The notes under the pieces are model-generated. The model searched no databases, had not been told where the DNA came from, and worked only from the letters and a program-made list of their open reading frames with translations. DNA of 64,000 bases from CAVYGM01 sp963768025 (GTDB taxonomy: Bacteria; Bacteroidota; Bacteroidia; Cytophagales; Spirosomataceae), in the NCBI GenBank assembly GCA_963768025.1, contig CAVYGM010000010.1, forward strand, positions 62,001 to 126,000, given 5' to 3'. Of the stretch, positions 27,307-36,175 are shown one piece after another (positions within the stretch are counted from its first letter, which is position 1; each line of letters begins with the position of its first letter). The position numbers and the translations under genes are program-made.

Positions 27307-27734
27307 ACTGCTTTAAATCAACCCAATAGACCTATTCATTGAATTTATTGATCTTTTTGCTCACACAGGCACCTTCTTCCAAGCACAATAATTTCATAGT
27401 AAAGTTACAATACGAATTATCTATACAATAATAGTGGAAAAGTACAATACTAATTTTTATTTTCTGATGAAAATACCGTAGCAAATAACGAACGACTTGT
27501 TGTACTTTTTATATAATCATTGTACTATTCCAATTTAAAGATAGGATTGTGAGATGAAGTTTTGTAGAACGATTGTTGCCTATTGACTCGTAAAGGCTCA
27601 TCTAGTACGTTTGTAGAGTCAAAACAATAACAAAAGGCTTTCCCTAGATAACTTGAAAGCCATGCTGGGCAAGAATTAACATATTATTAAAAAAATACAA
27701 TTACGTAGTAACATTAACTTAAAATCGAATCAAC
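27307..27734. other. AT-rich intergenic region
   Basis: No coding frame of note. It contains a promoter candidate for the next gene (27583-27613). It also holds a 7-bp hairpin, GGCTTTC/GAAAGCC, near 27633-27663, which lacks a T-run and may structure the 5' leader of that gene. Confidence 0.45.
27583..27613 (+). promoter_or_regulatory. Promoter candidate for the secreted small protein
   Basis: TTG (27583-27585) and TACGTTTG (27606-27613), an exact TAnnTTTG, are separated by 20 bp. Transcription starting just after would leave a leader of about 115 nt before ATG 27735. Confidence 0.5.
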
Positions 27735-28124
27735 ATGAAAAAGACACTTATTATAGCTGCAGTATGGATGGGAGTATCCGCTGCTTCTTTTGCAAATACA
27801 ATCACTACCAACACTAGTGCGACTGAAGTTCGTGACGACAATAAGGTAGAAGTGAGCGTAGAGACGTTCAAAGACATGAAGTTTAAGCTTTCGGTTAAGA
27901 ACGTGTCGGCCCGCTCGTACATCGCCATTAAGAAATCAACCGGCGAAGTACTGTACAGCGAGTATACTGGGAAGACGGAGGCATATTCGAAGGTATTCGA
28001 CCTGTCGAACCTGCTCGATGGTGAGTACGTTTTCGTAGTTGATACTACCAATGGCTACGCGGAGAAGCCTTTCGCGATCAAAACGGAAACCACTCGTATC
28101 GTAACGCCCGTTGTCTCTGAATAA
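27735..28124 (+). CDS. Secreted small beta-rich protein, function unknown
   Basis: This 129-residue protein has a signal peptide (MKKTLIIAAVWMGVSAASFA, residues 1-20). The mature part is dominated by beta-strand-forming segments (VEVSVETFKDMKFKLSVKNV, SYIAIKKSTGEVLYSEYTG, GEYVFVVDTT), which suggests a single immunoglobulin-like sandwich such as the DUF3244-type domains of Bacteroidota. Similar proteins are often abundant envelope or surface proteins. No catalytic residues are evident. It has its own promoter candidate and a strong terminator, so it is probably a monocistronic gene. Confidence 0.8.
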   Translation: MKKTLIIAAVWMGVSAASFANTITTNTSATEVRDDNKVEVSVETFKDMKFKLSVKNVSARSYIAIKKSTGEVLYSEYTGKTEAYSKVFDLSNLLDGEYVFVVDTTNGYAEKPFAIKTETTRIVTPVVSE

Positions 28125-28176
28125 GAGAACAAGCTACGAATAGATTCTATCAGCGTCTTGCCCCTGATAGAATTCA

Positions 28177-28210
28177 AGCGCACGGATTGACGATCCGTGC
28201 GCTTTTTTTT
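28177..28210 (+). terminator. Terminator of the secreted small protein
   Basis: A perfect 11-bp stem, AGCGCACGGAT (28177-28187) with ATCCGTGCGCT (28193-28203), encloses a 5-nt loop. Seven or eight T residues follow on the plus strand. It lies just before the end of the convergent GH130 gene. Confidence 0.85.
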
Positions 28211-29294
28211 ATTTCAAAGGGGCTGAGGCCACCGCTATTTTCGAATCGGCCGTGCCATAGTAGAGCCACCAACGGCCCTTGTAGGGTACCATGGATTCCA
28301 CAAAGGTGACGTTGTTGATCTGCCCATTGATTTCGTAAGACTGATCGGGTTTCATGAAGTAGCTTTTTGAACGGTCAATCAGGCGGTCGGGAGCGTCGGC
28401 ACTGAACAGAAACTGCCCGGCGGCGTAAGTACCATCCGGCAGCTTGGTATCCCCATTTTTGCCATCGTTCATTCCGTTGTAGATCAGGATGACCCCTTTG
28501 GAGGTAAGCAGAGCGGGCGGGCCGGGTTCGAGTACGCGATAATCGAAGTTGCCGGGCCGGTACTCAGCCACGGCTTTCAGGCTCTTATCGGATTTGGTAA
28601 AGGGATACCAGTTGATCAGGTCGTCGGATACGGCGATGAATAGCTGCTGTTTGTCGCCCCAGTACATCCAGTACTTACCGTTGATTTGGGTAGCAATGAG
28701 CTTGCTCCCCACCCGACGGCACACAATGGAGCCCGATTTGGACCACAAATCTTCCCCTCCGCCTTTGATAAAGTTATTGAAAGCCAGCCCGTACTTTTTC
28801 CAGCTCATGAGATCGGGTGAAACGGCCACGCACAGCCGGGCTTTGTCGCCATCGTAGGCGGTGTAGGTCATTACGTACTTTCCGTCTTCGGTTTCCACCA
28901 CGCGCGGGTCTTCCACGCCACCTTCCCACTCGTATTTTTTCATGAAATCATTGTCGGGATAAAATACCGGCTTGGTCATTCTTTTGAAATGCATTCCGTC
29001 TGTACTCGTGGCTATACCGATACGAGAGGTACCGTTGTACTTTCCCACCAGATCTTCGGCCCGATAGATAAGATATATTTTGCCGTTGCGCACCACGGCC
29101 GCCGGATTGAATACGTCCTTGGCCTCCCATTTCACGGTTTCGCCCCGGATAGGGTCATCAAACGTGGTATTGGAAAGGGGTGTAAGGACCGGGTTGGCGG
29201 CATTGTGCTTGCGGAAAGGGCCGATCAGCCAGGATTGGGCCGATACGGAAAGCGTGAGGCATAAGCCACACAACACCAAAAGAGTGGATTTCAT
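28209..29294 (-). CDS. Secreted glycoside hydrolase family 130-like protein
   Basis: GH130 enzymes are phosphorylases or hydrolases of beta-linked mannosides; related five-bladed beta-propeller families include GH43 and GH32. The 361-residue protein has a signal peptide (MKSTLLVLCGLCLTLSVSAQ). The propeller has characteristic blades: DVFNPAAVVRNGKIYLIYRA, RIGIATSTDGMHF, the VEDPRVVETEDGKYVMTYTA segment with the family's conserved acidic residue, and EPGPPALLTSKGVILIYNG. It is exported, probably to the periplasm. Whether it phosphorolyses or hydrolyses is not clear, although exported members tend to be hydrolases. Confidence 0.86.
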   Translation of the reverse strand: MKSTLLVLCGLCLTLSVSAQSWLIGPFRKHNAANPVLTPLSNTTFDDPIRGETVKWEAKDVFNPAAVVRNGKIYLIYRAEDLVGKYNGTSRIGIATSTDGMHFKRMTKPVFYPDNDFMKKYEWEGGVEDPRVVETEDGKYVMTYTAYDGDKARLCVAVSPDLMSWKKYGLAFNNFIKGGGEDLWSKSGSIVCRRVGSKLIATQINGKYWMYWGDKQQLFIAVSDDLINWYPFTKSDKSLKAVAEYRPGNFDYRVLEPGPPALLTSKGVILIYNGMNDGKNGDTKLPDGTYAAGQFLFSADAPDRLIDRSKSYFMKPDQSYEINGQINNVTFVESMVPYKGRWWLYYGTADSKIAVASAPLK

Positions 29295-29387
29295 GGGGAA
29301 GTTTAAGTTACTTGGATGAAGTTATTGTCAAAAGCATCCACGATCTGCTTTCTACGCAAGCCAGATTGTGGCCTAGATCATGGTTCC

Positions 29388-30884
29388 TTATTTCAATCCT
29401 TTCAAATACCCAATAAAGACCTTCCGAATATCCGAACGCGGATCCTCTTTGGCGGGTGCCAGAATAGGCTGAATGATACCCGGATTGGCCGGGATCAGGA
29501 AACTCATACCAAACTCTTTGCCCGTAAGCAAAAAATCGGGCAGTACCACTTGGTATTCTCTTTGCTCGTCAATTACCTCATTACCAATGTACCATATCTT
29601 CGTCGTTTCATCGTAGCGGGCATTCGCATGGTGTAAAAAGCCTCCTTTCCCACGGCTTAAGCGTCCCGCTTCCAACACTTTTTGCAGAAAGTCTCCTTTC
29701 ATTTTCACCTGCGAAATACCGCCACCAAAGGGTAGTATACGCACAATATCATATTGTGTGATGGGCCCTTCGAGCACATCGTCTATCCGCACGGAGCCTC
29801 CGTTGAATACTGCTAGATCGCTGCCCGGAAAGGCCGCAAACGTACTTTGGGCAATGGTGGTAGTAAGGGCGCCATGCTCACGCCGGACAGTGGACTCGCG
29901 GCCATCCCAGGGCTCAGGGGTAGTGTACACTACCTCGGTGGGTTCAAAGCCCAGCTCCCGAAAGCTCTGAGTTGATATTTGTTGCCATTTGGCCACTACG
30001 GCAGCCGTTTTTGGCTCCTCAGGAACTGTTTCATCAATAGTTTTCAACTCCGACTCCAACCGGATCAACCGGCTCTTGCGGTCAAAGTACAGGCGGTGGA
30101 TGTAGGCCGTTTTGGCGTTGGCGTCGGCCTTAGCAATGGGCACCTCCCCCACCTTCACCATCATGTGCTCATGGTCGTGCCCCCCCATGATGAGCGCCAG
30201 ATTGGGCAGTTGTTCCGCCAGTCGTTTGTCGTCGGCAAGGTCAAGGTGAGTAAGCGCCACTACCACATCGCAGCGGTTCTTGAGGTCTTCATACTCGCGG
30301 CGTGCGGCCTCGAAGGGGTCGGTGACTTGCACGAAGTCCTTATTGATCGGGATACAAATGCCAAACAGCCCAATGCGCACCTTACCGTTATCCAGAATGA
30401 CCGAGGTAGGAAAATTGGCTCCATCCTTGCTGAACGGAACGGTTTTGCTCCCATCCCGTAGCTGCATGTTGGCAATCACCCAGCGGAAATCCGACTCCTC
30501 AATGCGTTTATTCAGTACCATGGGGCCCGAATCGTCGTAATCGAACTCATGGTTGCCGAAAGTCACGAGATCCACGCCGGCGGTGTTAAGTACATCCACC
30601 ATCTGCTTGCCTTGAATGCGCTCACCGTTGTAGGGCAGGGTACCCGTTACGGAGGGACTTAGGAAATCGCCCGCCAACGCAAAGTAGGTACTTTTGGGAG
30701 TTTCTTTTTTCAACTGTTTTTCCAGGTAAGCCACCCGCGCCAGGCCCCCGGACTTGCCGTTGTTGAGCGGGGCAATCTCATACACGTCGTTGATATGCAG
30801 AAACGTAACGGTGCGTCCGGTCTGGCAAGCGCTCGCTACTCCGAGCAGGAGCAGTCCTAAAAGTACTTTTGGCCTGGTAAGCAT
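29388..30884 (-). CDS. Lipoprotein 5'-nucleotidase/metallophosphatase (UshA type)
   Basis: UshA-like enzymes dephosphorylate nucleotides or UDP-sugars outside the cytoplasm. This 498-residue lipoprotein starts at ATG 30884 with a lipobox (GVASAC). The calcineurin-like metallophosphatase domain shows HINDVYEI, the FALAGDFLSPS region, TFGNHEFDYDDSG and the metal-binding GGHDHEHM. The C-terminal 5'-nucleotidase domain (about 300-480) contains ALTTTIAQSTFAAFPGSDLAVFNGGSVR, a typical nucleotide-binding stretch. An upstream TTG start at 30896 was not chosen because ATG 30884 opens the signal peptide. Confidence 0.93.
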   Translation of the reverse strand: MLTRPKVLLGLLLLGVASACQTGRTVTFLHINDVYEIAPLNNGKSGGLARVAYLEKQLKKETPKSTYFALAGDFLSPSVTGTLPYNGERIQGKQMVDVLNTAGVDLVTFGNHEFDYDDSGPMVLNKRIEESDFRWVIANMQLRDGSKTVPFSKDGANFPTSVILDNGKVRIGLFGICIPINKDFVQVTDPFEAARREYEDLKNRCDVVVALTHLDLADDKRLAEQLPNLALIMGGHDHEHMMVKVGEVPIAKADANAKTAYIHRLYFDRKSRLIRLESELKTIDETVPEEPKTAAVVAKWQQISTQSFRELGFEPTEVVYTTPEPWDGRESTVRREHGALTTTIAQSTFAAFPGSDLAVFNGGSVRIDDVLEGPITQYDIVRILPFGGGISQVKMKGDFLQKVLEAGRLSRGKGGFLHHANARYDETTKIWYIGNEVIDEQREYQVVLPDFLLTGKEFGMSFLIPANPGIIQPILAPAKEDPRSDIRKVFIGYLKGLK

Positions 30885-31072
30885 GATATAGAACAAGGGT
30901 TTGATAGTCGTTGTGGTTTTCTTCTTTTGTAAAGAAAAATATTTTTTGTGATAAAAGATAGCGATCGCAACCCCGCGAAGTTCAGATTTTCATGTTGAAA
31001 ATTCACTAGATTTGGCTAGAAAATCGTTTGGTTGAAAATTCCCGCGCCGAACACGTCGTCGCAATTTTCTGT

Positions 31073-31104
31073 TTTGACCCAACTACCTTTCGTAGGTATC
31101 TTTA
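31073..31104 (+). promoter_or_regulatory. Promoter candidate for the M16 peptidase pair
   Basis: TTTG (31073-31076) and TATCTTTA (31097-31104, one mismatch to TAnnTTTG) are separated by 20 bp, close to the Bacteroidota norm. The ATG at 31136 lies about 25 bp after the expected start site. Confidence 0.5.
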
Positions 31105-31135
31105 TTGCTTCCATTAACAATCTGTTTCACGTTAC

Positions 31136-32454
31136 ATGAAAAGAGTAGTCCTAACTTGTTTTTTCGGAATCAGCCTCTGGGCCGCGCAGGCACAAAGCTC
31201 GCCCGAGGATGTAAAAACCTTCACACTGCCCAACGGCATGAAGTTTTTGGTGCTGGAAGACCACTCCATTCCTACGGCCAATATGTACCTGTTCTGGAAA
31301 GTAGGCTCCCGCAACGAGGTTCATGGCATTACGGGTCTTTCCCACTTTTTTGAACATATGATGTTCAACGGGGCCAAAATGTACGGCCCCAAGCAGTTTG
31401 ACCGGGTGATGGAAGCCAACGGCGGCTCCAACAACGCCTACACCACCGAAAACGTAACGGTGTACACCGACTGGTTTCAGAAAGATGCTCTCGAAACTAT
31501 TTTCAAGCTGGAATCCGACCGGATCGAAAACCTGAGCATCGACTCGACCATGGTGCAGAGCGAGCGCGGCGTGGTACTTTCAGAACGGAGCACGGGTTTG
31601 GAAAACAGCAATTTCCAAACCATTGGCGAGCTGGTGCAAGGCGTGGCTTTCCAGGAGCATCCGTATATGTTTCCGGTTATTGGCTTCGAGTCGGATATCA
31701 AAAGCTGGACGCAGGAAGACCTGGAAAATTATTTCAAAACCTACTACTCCCCCAATAATGCTTCCGTAGTGGTGGTAGGTGACGTGACCGTCGATCAAGT
31801 ACGCAAGCTAGCCAATCAGTACATGGCACCTATTCCGGCGCGGGGTATGCCGCCAACGGTACGTACAGTGGAGCCTCCCCAAAACGGCGAACGACGCGTA
31901 ACCACCTACAAAGATGTTACTACTCCCAATATTCTGCTGGCATACCATACGCCCGAAACCGGCCATGAAGACTACTACGCCCTGGATCTGCTCAATAACC
32001 TGTTTAACCTCCGGTAACTCCTCCCGCCTTACCAAATCGCTGGTGATGGATACTACCCTGGCCAGTCAGGTGTTCAGCTTTATGGGCGACGGATTTGATC
32101 CCAACCTGTTCTACATGTACGGCATTGCGGGCGATGGCGTATCGGGCGAAACGCTGGAAAAAGCGATTCTGGCCCAAATTGACGAACTGATTCAGAATGG
32201 AGTTGAGCGAACGGGAGCTGCAAAAAGTAAAGAATCAGAAGCTGATGGAGTTTTACCGCACCATGCAAACCATCAACGGCAAGGCCAATAGCCTGGGTAC
32301 CTACGAGGTGTTCTTCGGAGATTATCGCCGGCTGTACGATGCGCCCAAACTTTACGAAAAGGTGACCCCCGAAGATATAAAACGCGTAGCGGCCAAGTAC
32401 TTCACCGACCGCAACCGGACGGTAGGGTACCTGTTGCCCGAGAAAGCCAATTAA
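31136..32454 (+). pseudogene. M16-family zinc peptidase, catalytic subunit, two frameshifts
   Basis: The M16 family comprises secreted, zinc-dependent peptidases that work in pairs. The signal peptide is MKRVVLTCFFGISLWAAQAQ, and the inverted zinc motif HxxEH is HFFEH with MMFNG after it. The downstream acidic ligand region TVYTDWF...LESDRIENL is present. The frame changes at about 32002-32005 (extra T in CTGTTTAACC) and at about 32201-32203 (extra base before TTGAGCG). Removing both gives a normal 438-residue protein whose second half (LTKSLVMDTTLASQ, KVKNQKLMEFYRTMQ) matches the inactive M16 C-terminal domain. The next gene is its inactive partner. Confidence 0.85.
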
Positions 32455-32523
32455 TCATCTCCCCGTGTGCAACATCCCGCAAGCTTGGAGCTTTCGGAAT
32501 GTTCAGCGGCCAACAACTTGAAA

Positions 32524-33901
32524 ATGAAAAATATACTGATCTTATTTCTGATAGTCTGCGCCATTACCGCTTCAGCCCAGAACAATTTCAAGGTACCCCC
32601 CTACGAAAAATTCAAGCTCAAAAACGGGCTAACCGTCTACCTCATGGAACAACACGAAGTGCCGCTTATCTACGTATCGGCGGTGTTTGACGCGGGATCT
32701 ATGCAGGATGGCGACCAGTACGGCCTCGCCAACCTAGCGGCCGACGCCATGGTATTTGGCACTAAAAAATACTCCAAAGCACAAATTGAGGAAATGACCG
32801 ACTTTGTAGGGGCTAACCTGAGTACGGGCGCGGGCAAGGAAAGTGCCGAAGTAAGTATGTCCTTTGCCGTCAAGGATGCCGACAAGATGTTCGATGTACT
32901 GCACCAGGTACTCACGGCTCCTGTTTTTGATGCGGACGGAATTTGCCAAACACAAACAGCGCACACTATTGCAACTTGCGCAGCAGAAGGAAAGCCCTCG
33001 GGCCGTGATCGGAAACTATTTCAATTCCCTGGTTTTTGACCAGCATTCCTACGCCACCCCCACAGCGGGCATACCCTCTACCATTGAGAAAATCAAGGTA
33101 GAAAACGTGCAAAAGTTTTACGACACCTACTACACCACCGACCGTGCAGCTATTGCCATTGTGGGTGATTTTAAAACCACCGATATGAAAAAGCGGATCG
33201 CATCGCTTTTGGGGGATTGGAAAACAGCCAGTGGCCGAATGGTCAAACGAGCCGTTCCGGACTTGTCCTTCGATAAAAGCCGGGTTTTGCTGGTTAACAA
33301 AGCCGATGCCCGCGAAACTACCTTCCTGATCGGCGGCAAAGGCGTAGCCTACAATAACCCCGACTACGTGCCGGTGATGGTGGTTAATACCATTCTGGGC
33401 GACCGCTTTACCTCCTGGCTCAACGACGCCCTGCGCGTGAATTCGGGCTTAACCTATGGGGCCAGTAGCCGGTTCAACCGCTACAAGATGGGTGGGACGT
33501 TCTATATCAGCACCTTTACCAAAAACGCTACCACCGTTCCGGCCATTGACATGGCCCTTGGTGTCCTCGACAGCCTGCACCGGACGGGGCTCAACGAAGA
33601 AATACTGGCCTCGGCCAAAGCCTATGTAAAAGGTGACTTCCCGCCCAACTACGAGTCGGCGGGGGCGTTGGCCAACTTGCTTACCGATATGTTTGTGTAT
33701 GGTTTTGACGAAAGCTTTATCAATACCTTTCAGACTAAGGTAGATGGCCTGACCGTGGCGCAGGCCAATGATATGATCAAGAAATATTTTCCGAAAGAAA
33801 ACCTGCAATTCGTACTCGTGGGGAAGGCGGATGAGATTCGCGATCAGATAAAAAAATACGGTAGGATCACGGAGAAGGAAATCAAGAATGAAGGCTTTTG
33901 A
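32524..33901 (+). pseudogene. M16-family peptidase partner lacking the zinc motif, one frameshift
   Basis: This is the second M16-fold protein, with a signal peptide (MKNILILFLIVCAITASAQ). In the place where the catalytic partner has HFFEH it has LANLAADAMVFG, so it is a non-catalytic subunit, as in the alpha/beta M16 pairs. The frame changes at about 32937-32939 (extra G in GACGGAATTT). Deleting one base joins VFDADEFAKHKQRTLLQLAQ and gives 458 residues. The C-terminal half (LTYGASSRFNRYKMGGTFYI) is well conserved in sequence character. The gene starts 69 bp after the first, so the pair is cotranscribed. Confidence 0.84.
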
Positions 33902-33908
33902 AAAGCAG

Positions 33909-33936
33909 AACCCCGGTCAGAACGGCCGGGGTTTTT
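33909..33936 (+). terminator. Terminator of the M16 peptidase pair
   Basis: An 8-bp stem, AACCCCGG (33909-33916) with CCGGGGTT (33926-33933), is followed by a T-run. It lies about 8 bp after the second peptidase stop. Confidence 0.8.
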
Positions 33937-33969
33937 ACTCCATTTAGAGAAGGGTTAAATCAAATAGTT

Positions 33970-34440
33970 TCAAGCGGTTTGCAAGCCAGCTTTCTCAAAT
34001 GCCGGAAGTTGGATTTTTTCCAATAGCTGATCTTCCAGCAAATCGGCCCAGGTGTGTATATACAGTACGACATCTTCCCGAAAATTGTGGCGCAGGTAGC
34101 GCTTTTCGGAAGGAAGGCGTTCGAGCACCCGCCGGTCGGTCAGTTTTTCCAGATGCTTCAGATCCTCCGAGGATAGACCCGCGCTCAGCATTTCGGATAT
34201 CAGCATATCCATGGGCAAGCCGCTCGTGGGGCAGTAGTCATTCAGCTGCTCGTTCCAGTCGCCGCGCCCTACGGCCAGGGCGTGTTCATGGATTTCGGCC
34301 TTGGTGAGAGTAGTAAGTTCCTGGGCGAGGTTGCCGCAGTTGCAGCTCCCCATGTGGCCCCATTGGTAAGGTGCGCCGGTACGAAGCTTGTTGGCTGTAC
34401 GTCTTAGGGCGGCAATCAGATCAAGATTAGGTCGTGCCAT
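33970..34440 (-). CDS. Hypothetical protein, 156 residues
   Basis: This soluble protein has no signal peptide. It shows clusters that could bind a metal or cofactor (MGSCNCGNLAQELTTLTKAE and DYCPTSGLPMDMLI). The remainder is helix-rich with charged residues (RRVLERLPSEKRYLRHNF, WADLLEDQLLEKI). Proteins of this appearance are widespread in Bacteroidota, but I know no function for them. It is downstream of leuA in the same orientation, with an intergenic gap of about 170 bp, so it could be read through from the leu genes. Confidence 0.7.
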   Translation of the reverse strand: MARPNLDLIAALRRTANKLRTGAPYQWGHMGSCNCGNLAQELTTLTKAEIHEHALAVGRGDWNEQLNDYCPTSGLPMDMLISEMLSAGLSSEDLKHLEKLTDRRVLERLPSEKRYLRHNFREDVVLYIHTWADLLEDQLLEKIQLPAFEKAGLQTA

Positions 34441-34607
34441 GTGCTTAGATGTCTATGAGTCCGATACTGGCTATTCGGTATATATAATACAAATTGTAGG
34501 GACGAAATGTTTGAGTTCTATCCTGATTTTCCGATGAAATAGAAAAGCGACAGGACTAAATACCCCATCGCTTTCCTGATACAATCGAGTTTGGACAAAT
34601 ACCCTCG

Positions 34608-35762
34608 TCAGGCTACCTCCACGGTGCGAGCCAGCTCCACCAGATCTCTGTCGTTTACTTCCTTTTTCACATCGGCAACATCCAGAAAGCGGTTGTACAA
34701 ATCGTTCAGGGTAGCTTGTTCAAATACGAATCCGAGCAGTTCCAACCGATGCTTCAGCGCGTGGCGTCCGCTACGGGCAGTGAGTACGATATCCGACTTA
34801 TCCACCCCCACGTCATTTGGGTTCATGATTTCGTAGTTCAGTGAGTGCTTCAGAAAGCCATCCTGATGAATGCCCGACGAATGCGCAAAGGCATTGCGAC
34901 CCACAATGGCCTTATTGGCCTGAATGGGCATCCGCATCATTTTGGACACGAGCTGACTGGTAGGGTACAGCAAAGTGGCATTGACCCCCGTTTCCAGACC
35001 CAGCTCCTTGTGTACCTGTAAGGCCATCACTACCTCTTCCAACGAGGTGTTGCCGGCGCGTTCGCCAATGCCATTCATGGTTACCTCCACCTGACGGGCT
35101 CCTTCGCGGATACCAGCCAGGGAGTTGGCCGTGGCTAAGCCGAGGTCGTTGTGGCAGTGAATTGAAATGGTGGCGTTGTGAATGCCTTTTACATTCTCAA
35201 ATATGTACTTGATTTTGGCTCCGTACTCTTCGGGCAGGCAGTAGCCGGTCGTATCGGGGATATTGACCACGGTAGCTCCGGCTCCAATCACGGCTTCTAC
35301 CAGCTGCGCCAGAAACACCAGGTCGGCCCGGCCGGCGTCTTCGCAGTAGAATTCCACATCTTCCACGCGCTTGCGGGCGTACTTGGTAGCTTCGATGGCC
35401 CGCTCGATGATTTTCTCGCGGGTGGTGTTAAATTTATGCTGAATATGAATGTCAGACGAGCCAATTCCGGTATGGATACGGCCGCGTTTGGCGTATTGTA
35501 GCGCGTCAGCAGCGGCATCGATATCACCTTGTACCGCGCGGGATAGGGCGCAGATGGTGGGTTCCTGAACGGCCTTGGAAATTTCGACCACCGATCGGAA
35601 GTCGCCCGGACTCGATACGGGAAATCCAGCTTCGATCACGTCTACACCTAGCTTTTCGAGCTGCTTCGCTACCACGATTTTTTCTTCGGTGGTCAATTGG
35701 CAGCCCGGCACTTGCTCGCCGTCGCGTAGGGTGGTGTCAAAGATGTATACTCGCTGACTCAT
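34608..35762 (-). CDS. leuA: 2-isopropylmalate synthase LeuA (no regulatory domain)
   Basis: LeuA condenses 2-oxoisovalerate with acetyl-CoA, the first committed step of leucine synthesis. The 384-residue protein has a complete HMGL-like TIM barrel: the metal-binding DTTLRDGEQVPG motif at the start, HCHNDLGLATANSLAGI and the GIGERAGNTSLEEVVMA segment. The usual C-terminal leucine-binding regulatory domain (roughly 110 more residues) is absent, so allosteric inhibition by leucine may be missing or handled otherwise. This short form is typical in Bacteroidota. A candidate attenuator precedes the gene, consistent with control at transcription. Confidence 0.92.
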   Translation of the reverse strand: MSQRVYIFDTTLRDGEQVPGCQLTTEEKIVVAKQLEKLGVDVIEAGFPVSSPGDFRSVVEISKAVQEPTICALSRAVQGDIDAAADALQYAKRGRIHTGIGSSDIHIQHKFNTTREKIIERAIEATKYARKRVEDVEFYCEDAGRADLVFLAQLVEAVIGAGATVVNIPDTTGYCLPEEYGAKIKYIFENVKGIHNATISIHCHNDLGLATANSLAGIREGARQVEVTMNGIGERAGNTSLEEVVMALQVHKELGLETGVNATLLYPTSQLVSKMMRMPIQANKAIVGRNAFAHSSGIHQDGFLKHSLNYEIMNPNDVGVDKSDIVLTARSGRHALKHRLELLGFVFEQATLNDLYNRFLDVADVKKEVNDRDLVELARTVEVA

Positions 35763-35822
35763 TATTGGGGATGTTTAAAAAGAGGTTGAACTACGAAATT
35801 ACTAATTTTCATTAAATTATAA

Positions 35823-35942
35823 CTAAAAACCCTTCCTCGAATTGAGAAAGGGTTCCTGTTTTTCCAAAACCAAGCCTTTCTCACTAGTTACGAAGTGATT
35901 AGAAGAAATAAGGGCCAGCTTGGTAAATATTGTATTTTGCAT
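35823..35942 (-). CDS. Possible leader ORF of leuA (39 residues) overlapping its terminator
   Basis: ATG 35942, preceded by a purine-rich AGGAAAA, opens a 39-codon frame ending at TAG 35823. It starts MQNTIFTKLALISS and so meets Leu and Ile codons early (CTG, CTT, ATT). The frame runs through the terminator hairpin at 35828-35854. It may be a leader peptide that couples leucine supply to termination, but an antiterminator partner is not clear, so it remains a candidate. Confidence 0.35.
   Translation of the reverse strand: MQNTIFTKLALISSNHFVTSEKGLVLEKQEPFLNSRKGF
35828..35854 (-). terminator. Attenuator-type terminator upstream of leuA
   Basis: On the minus strand a hairpin forms from AACCCTT/AAGGGTT with an inner 3-bp CTC/GAG stem and a five-base loop. 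A run of five T residues follows. It lies about 65 bp before the leuA start and well after leuB, so it can either end the upstream transcript or regulate leuA by attenuation. Confidence 0.65.
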
Positions 35943-36175
35943 TTTTCCTATATGTTGCGAAATTTCGCCAATTGCGATATTCTTCTGCAAAGTAAGGCGA
36001 AGATTTTAATTCTGCAAATCATTCGGTATTAATTCTCCTTCTCAGTTCGTCAGGACTCATCTTTTGATGAAAAACAGCAGCTTTCATACATTCATTACAC
36101 TCTGTTTTGTGTAAAAAAAATTTCACCTACACTGGCAAAGCTGCTACCGATCCTCTTCCAGGATTACCCTGATAA
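35943..36175 (-). other. leuB-leuA spacer with short upstream frames
   Basis: No protein gene is apparent between leuB and the candidate leader frame. A 22-codon frame (MKAAVFHQKMSPDEL... ending TGA) sits near the middle of the stretch but shows no run of leucine codons. The sequence is AT-rich. Confidence 0.4.
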
